NCBI GenBank assembly: GCA_964507095.1
Contig: CAZDOS010000063.1
Coordinates: forward strand, 1 to 7,326
Length of the DNA: 7,326 nt
DNA from: RGIG3102 sp964507095
Lineage (GTDB): Bacteria; Bacillota; Clostridia; Oscillospirales; Ruminococcaceae
Direction: 5' to 3'
Each line of letters opens with the position of its first letter. Positions within the stretch are counted from its first letter, which is position 1. Under the pieces are notes generated by a model. That model did no database searches. It was not told where the DNA came from and worked only from the letters and a program-made list of their open reading frames with translations. This document shows positions 4,416 through 7,326 of this stretch, piece by piece. The position numbers were made by a program, and so were the translations under genes.

Positions 4416-6671
4416 TCAGTCTTCAATCGTAAGCTTTGTGGCTTCCTTGTAAGGCTTGAACAGCTGCCAGCATATGGCTGCGAGCAGAGCTACTGCTATG
4501 ATGAGTCCCAGGATGTTGATGCTTCCGTTGAACCGGCAACCGAGCTGGTAGACTATCAAAGCGCATACATATGCGAAACCGCACTGGTAGGCAATTGCAA
4601 ACCATGTCCACTTCCGGCTGTTCATCTCACGCTTAATGGCGCCTATGGCTGCAAAGCACGGTGCGCACAGGAGGTTGAAGATCATGAAAGCGTATGCTGC
4701 AAGCTTGCCGTGACCGTCTGAGATCTTGTTGAAGTCATCAGCGACTCGATCCCAGATCTGATCTCCGTTCTCTTCCAGTTCCTCCTCGCCGTCCTGATCG
4801 TCATAGTTGTACAGGACTCCGAACGTACCGACGACTTCTTCCTTGGCGACCAGACCTGTTACCGTAGCAACTGTCGGTTTCCATGAGCCGAAGCCCAGAG
4901 GCCTGAACACCGGAGAAGCGACATTACCGATGTTTGCAAGGATCGAAGCATCCATGCTCGTTACATCCTCTTCAGGAACGCCCATCTTGTCGGCGAGCTC
5001 TTCGATATAGCTCTCCGTTGCGACTGTTTCATCCTCAAACAGTTCATCGACCATACCGAACTGGCCGTTGACCGTTCCGAATCTTGAGAGGAACCAGATG
5101 ATGACTGATGAGAGAAGGATGACTGTTCCGGCCTTCTTGATGAAGGACCAGCCGCGCTCCCATGTGCCGCGCAGCACGTTGCCCATAGTCGGCACGTGGT
5201 ATGCAGGCAGCTCCATGACGAACGGAGCAGGATTTCCGGCGAACATCTTTGTCTTCTTCAACATGATACCGGAGATGACGATGGCTGCAATGCCAATGAA
5301 GTATGCGCTTGTAGCAACAAGACCGCTTCCTCCGAACAGAGCGCCGGCGATGAGTCCGATGATAGGCATCTTGGCTCCGCAAGGGATGAAGGTCGTTGTC
5401 ATGATCGTCATACGGCGGTCACGCTCATTCTCGATGGTCCTGGATGCCATGACGCCAGGCACACCGCATCCCATGCCGACCAGCATAGGAATGAAGGATT
5501 TTCCTGAAAGACCGAACTTGCGGAAGATACGGTCCATGATGAAAGCGATACGTGCCATGTAGCCGCAGTCTTCAAGTATGCACAGCAGGAAGAACAGAAC
5601 AAGCATCTGAGGCACGAAGCCGAGCACGGCTCCGACTCCGTGGAAGATACCGTCTGAAACGAGTCCTGTCAGCCATTCTGCTACTCCCCAGCCTTCCAGG
5701 ATGGCACGGGTTCCTCCCTCAAGGAATTCTCCGCCGAAAACATCGTTTGTCCAGTCGGTGAGGAACGATCCGAAAGGTCCCATCGCGATCCAGTAGACAA
5801 GGAACATCACTCCGGCAAAAATCGGCAGACCGAGGATACGGTTCGTGACTACCTGATCTATCCTGTCTGAAGGAGTCAGCTTTTCCTTTGATGCCTTCCT
5901 GTAGCAGGCCTTGATGGCCTCTGCAATATATATGTATCTCTCGTTTGTGATGATTGCTTCCGCATCGTCGTCAAACTCGTCCTCGACGGCCTTGATGTCG
6001 GCCTCGATATGGTCAAGCTTCTCCTGAGGGAAATTCAGTCTCTCTCGTACCTTGTCATCCCTTTCGAACAGCTTGATGGCATACCATCTCTGCTTGTCCT
6101 CAGGCATGTCATGGAGTACCGCCTCCTCGATATGTGCCAGCGCATGCTCGACTGTTCCGGAGAATGTGTGTGCCGGAATGGTCCTGCCGCCCTTGGCTGC
6201 CTCGATGGCTGCTTCGGCCGCATCTGAGATACCTGTCTGTTTCAATGCTGAGATAGGTACCACCTTGCAGCCCAGCTGTCTCGAAAGCTCGTCAAAGTTT
6301 ATGGTATCGCCCTGCTTCTCTACAGTATCCATCATGTTGACGGCGACGACGACAGGGATGCCCAGCTCCGTTAGCTGCGTTGTCAGATAAAGGTTTCTTT
6401 CGAGATTGGTGCCGTCGACGATATTGAGAATTGCGTCCGGTTCCTCATCGATGAGGTAGTTTCTGGCAACGACCTCTTCAAGTGTGTAAGGAGACAGCGA
6501 GTAGATGCCCGGGAGGTCAGTGATAGTGACATCGTCGTGCTTCTTCAGCTTTCCTTCTTTCTTTTCAACCGTTACGCCCGGCCAGTTACCGACAAACTGG
6601 TTGGATCCGGTCAGGGCGTTGAACAGGGTGGTCTTACCGCTGTTCGGGTTGCCTGCTAATGCGATCTTCAT
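4416..6671 (-). CDS. feoB: Ferrous iron transporter FeoB
   Basis: This 751-aa inner-membrane protein imports Fe(II) and carries a cytosolic G-protein domain. Visible motifs are G1 GNPNSGKTT (7-15), G2 region VGNWPGVTVEKKEG (27-40), G3 DLPG (52-55), G4 NMMD (112-115) and G5 SAL (141-143). A helical GDI-like region follows to about residue 265, then the membrane part from about 279. The two Gate-like blocks carry the conserved cysteines expected of the family: C402 in GMGCGVPGVMASRT and C431 in PCGAKMP. The C-terminal region includes an acidic insertion near residues 640-660 (YDDQDGEEELEENGD) and CAPC before the last helices. The length is close to the family norm (about 650-800 aa). The ATG at 6671 has AAAGGAA about 5 nt upstream. 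It is third in the feo operon, 51 nt after feoA2. Confidence 0.97.
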   Translation of the reverse strand: MKIALAGNPNSGKTTLFNALTGSNQFVGNWPGVTVEKKEGKLKKHDDVTITDLPGIYSLSPYTLEEVVARNYLIDEEPDAILNIVDGTNLERNLYLTTQLTELGIPVVVAVNMMDTVEKQGDTINFDELSRQLGCKVVPISALKQTGISDAAEAAIEAAKGGRTIPAHTFSGTVEHALAHIEEAVLHDMPEDKQRWYAIKLFERDDKVRERLNFPQEKLDHIEADIKAVEDEFDDDAEAIITNERYIYIAEAIKACYRKASKEKLTPSDRIDQVVTNRILGLPIFAGVMFLVYWIAMGPFGSFLTDWTNDVFGGEFLEGGTRAILEGWGVAEWLTGLVSDGIFHGVGAVLGFVPQMLVLFFLLCILEDCGYMARIAFIMDRIFRKFGLSGKSFIPMLVGMGCGVPGVMASRTIENERDRRMTIMTTTFIPCGAKMPIIGLIAGALFGGSGLVATSAYFIGIAAIVISGIMLKKTKMFAGNPAPFVMELPAYHVPTMGNVLRGTWERGWSFIKKAGTVILLSSVIIWFLSRFGTVNGQFGMVDELFEDETVATESYIEELADKMGVPEEDVTSMDASILANIGNVASPVFRPLGFGSWKPTVATVTGLVAKEEVVGTFGVLYNYDDQDGEEELEENGDQIWDRVADDFNKISDGHGKLAAYAFMIFNLLCAPCFAAIGAIKREMNSRKWTWFAIAYQCGFAYVCALIVYQLGCRFNGSINILGLIIAVALLAAICWQLFKPYKEATKLTIED

Positions 6672-6686
6672 TATGTTTCCTTTCTT

Positions 6687-6704
6687 GGTTAGTTTTGGCT
6701 AACC
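6687..6704. promoter_or_regulatory. Candidate operator (inverted repeat) between feoA2 and feoB
   Basis: GGTTAGTTTTGGCTAACC is an 18-bp inverted repeat with 6-bp arms (GGTTAG and CTAACC) 15 nt before the feoB start. It has the same GTTA-N8-TAAC spacing as the repeats at the feoA1 promoter. In RNA it could instead form a short hairpin just upstream of the feoB ribosome binding site. Confidence 0.55.
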
Positions 6705-6709
6705 GCAGC

Positions 6710-6739
6710 TTATAAAATATGCTTATTCCTCACTTGCAA
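6710..6739 (-). promoter_or_regulatory. Weak candidate internal promoter before feoB
   Basis: TTGCAA (6734-6739, inside the end of feoA2) and TTATAA (6710-6715) are spaced by 18 nt on the minus strand. Each is an imperfect hexamer. The start would fall near 6703, on the edge of the inverted repeat at 6687-6704, the same relation seen between the main feo promoter and its second repeat. On sequence alone the promoter is marginal. Confidence 0.25.
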
Positions 6740-7007
6740 TGGCTTCTGCAATGGCTTCGTCGATTGCTTCCGCGGCCTCTGTCTCTATCGGCTCGACTTC
6801 CACCATTTCGGCATCTGCCTTACGGAGTGACAGCTCATATCCGCGGACTGTAACTTCTATAGGATCTCCCAGAGGTGCTACCTTGCGAACGTAGATCTCG
6901 GTGCGCTTTGTGATGCCCATGTCCATGATCCTTCTCTTGACGGCACCCTCACCGGTGATCTTCGTTACGATGACGGTATCTCCGATCCTGACGTCTCTCA
7001 GTGTCAT
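6723..7007 (-). CDS. feoA: FeoA domain protein, copy 2, with acidic repeat tail
   Basis: Residues 1-70 are a FeoA domain (SH3-like small beta barrel): MTLRDVRIGDTVIVTKITGE, the family signature VKRRIMDMGITKRTEIYVRK (23-42), and LGDPIEVTVRGYELSLRK. FeoA is a cytosolic accessory protein believed to interact with FeoB and support Fe(II) uptake. Residues 70-94 form an unusual acidic alanine-rich tail that ends in EAIDEAIAEAIASEE. The part from about residue 81 to 92 is encoded by 12-bp tandem repeats and is likely helical. The ATG at 7007 has AGGAGG 5 nt upstream. The gene is 12 nt after feoA1 and 51 nt before feoB. Two feoA genes before feoB are common in clostridia; this copy is the closer match to typical FeoA. 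Confidence 0.94.
   Translation of the reverse strand: MTLRDVRIGDTVIVTKITGEGAVKRRIMDMGITKRTEIYVRKVAPLGDPIEVTVRGYELSLRKADAEMVEVEPIETEAAEAIDEAIAEAIASEE
6735..6770. repeat. 12-bp tandem repeat, about three units, in the feoA2 3' end
   Basis: TGCAATGGCTTC occurs twice in exact tandem (6735-6746 and 6747-6758) followed by a degraded third unit, GTCGATTGCTTC (6759-6770). On the coding strand it specifies four-residue units EAIA, EAIA and EAID, so slippage would add or remove whole units without a frameshift. Confidence 0.75.
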
Positions 7008-7019
7008 TTTTTCCTCCTG

Positions 7020-7232
7020 TCAAACATAAATCTTCTGAGCCATTTCACTGCTTATGGCGATCCTGGTCCCTTTCACGTTGACGATAACATTGTCCCCTAT
7101 CTTGGTGATGAGAGTCACGTTACCGCCCGCTACAAAGCCCATATCCTCAAGATGTTTCTTGACTTCCGGCTTTCCTGCGACCCTTTTGATGATGTTGACC
7201 TCATTCAGGTCTGCTAAGGTTAATGGAATCAT
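7020..7232 (-). CDS. feoA: FeoA domain protein, copy 1
   Basis: The 70-aa protein is essentially one FeoA domain: MIPLTLADLNEVNIIKRVAG, then VKKHLEDMGFVAGGNVTLIT (24-43, with the family LxxMGF/I turn) and IGDNVIVNVKGTRIAISSEMA. It probably works with FeoA2 and FeoB at the cytosolic face of the transporter. I chose the ATG at 7232, which has GGAGG 10 nt upstream. A TTG two codons earlier (7238) would leave only 4 nt to GGAGG. It is the first gene of the feo operon, led by a strong promoter with palindromic operator candidates, and its stop is 12 nt before feoA2. Confidence 0.93.
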   Translation of the reverse strand: MIPLTLADLNEVNIIKRVAGKPEVKKHLEDMGFVAGGNVTLITKIGDNVIVNVKGTRIAISSEMAQKIYV

Positions 7233-7254
7233 ATGCAAACGGCCTCCAATCTGA

Positions 7255-7268
7255 TTAGCTATTGCTAA
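7255..7268. promoter_or_regulatory. Second candidate operator near the feo transcription start
   Basis: TTAGCTATTGCTAA (7255-7268) has 5-bp arms TTAGC/GCTAA around four bases. Read in the wider window on the minus strand it is GTTAGCAATAGCTAAT, which keeps the GTTA-N8-TAAC/T spacing of the other two sites with one mismatch. It covers roughly +3 to +16 of the predicted feo transcript. Confidence 0.5.
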
Positions 7269-7277
7269 CTGAAATAC

Positions 7278-7306
7278 AGTATAGTTACCTTAAGCTAACT
7301 TGTCAA
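7278..7306 (-). promoter_or_regulatory. feo operon promoter
   Basis: On the minus strand TTGACA (7301-7306) is exact, the spacer is 17 nt, and TATACT (7278-7283) matches the -10 consensus at 5 of 6. The start should be near 7271, giving a leader of about 39 nt to the feoA1 ATG. A strong promoter buried under palindromes is the expected form for a repressible iron-uptake operon. Confidence 0.88.
7283..7300. promoter_or_regulatory. Candidate operator filling the feo promoter spacer
   Basis: AGTTACCTTAAGCTAACT is an 18-bp palindrome broken at only one base pair. It occupies the whole 17-bp spacer between -35 and -10 plus one base of the -10, so a bound repressor would block RNA polymerase directly. 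Its shape (GTTA and TAAC arms, CTTAAG centre) recalls binding sites of the DtxR/MntR family. The protein that binds it is not shown by the sequence. Confidence 0.65.
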
Positions 7307-7326
7307 CAGATTTCTTCACATTTTGT

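Noticed and set aside
3969..4721. A 250-codon plus-strand open frame
   Set aside because: It runs antisense across the regulator, the Cys-rich peptide and the feoB 3' end, has no ribosome binding site of note, and its cysteine- and serine-rich product resembles no family. The minus-strand genes there are clearly real.
1..7326. CRISPR array, insertion sequence, phage or plasmid signal
   Set aside because: I saw no regularly spaced repeats, transposase, integrase or replication protein. The tRNA genes show no attachment-site duplication; the two Glu tRNAs are full functional duplicates rather than fragments.

Overview
The window looks like a chromosomal segment of an anaerobic, endospore-related member of the Bacillota (Clostridia). 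The reasons are a ymdB-spoVS gene pair, a clostridial-style feo operon (two feoA genes, feoB, a small Cys-rich FeoB-associated membrane protein, a DtxR-like regulator and a small HMA protein), GGAGG-type ribosome binding sites, and promoters close to the sigma-A consensus. I cannot assign a genus from the sequence alone.

Layout. Positions 1-1300 (minus strand) hold ymdB then spoVS, with a TTGCAA-N17-TATAAT promoter upstream of ymdB and a hairpin/U-rich terminator after spoVS. From the same intergenic region, on the plus strand, an extended -10 promoter drives two tandem paralogous deoD-type purine nucleoside phosphorylase genes (1495-2952), closed by a strong 11-bp-stem terminator. Convergent to them is a minus-strand tRNA cluster, elongator Met(CAU) - Glu(UUC) - Glu(CUC), with a perfect-consensus promoter (TTGACA-N17-TATAAT) and a palindromic terminator back-to-back with the deoD terminator. 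The 3370-3610 stretch holds a possible small ORF with a CxxC motif, two overlapping palindromes, and a very stable 13-bp hairpin at the end of the feo operon.

Positions 3616-7326 (minus strand) are one operon for ferrous iron uptake: feoA1 - feoA2 - feoB - Cys-rich membrane peptide - DtxR-like winged helix protein - HMA-domain protein. Gaps are mostly short and the last two genes overlap. The most interesting signal is a family of three inverted repeats sharing the spacing GTTA-N8-TAAC/T. One fills the -35/-10 spacer of the feoA1 promoter, one lies just downstream of its predicted start, and one sits between feoA2 and feoB. They look like operators of a metalloregulator. The operon-encoded DtxR-like protein is a candidate to bind them, but it seems to have lost the family's metal ligands and most of the dimerisation domain.

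Biologically the window combines nucleoside salvage (deoD pair), an RNA/cyclic-nucleotide phosphodiesterase tied to sporulation and biofilm decisions (ymdB/spoVS), decoding capacity for Glu and Met, and regulated Fe(II) import. Most of it is ordinary core genome. The novelty lies in the regulatory architecture and small proteins of the feo operon.
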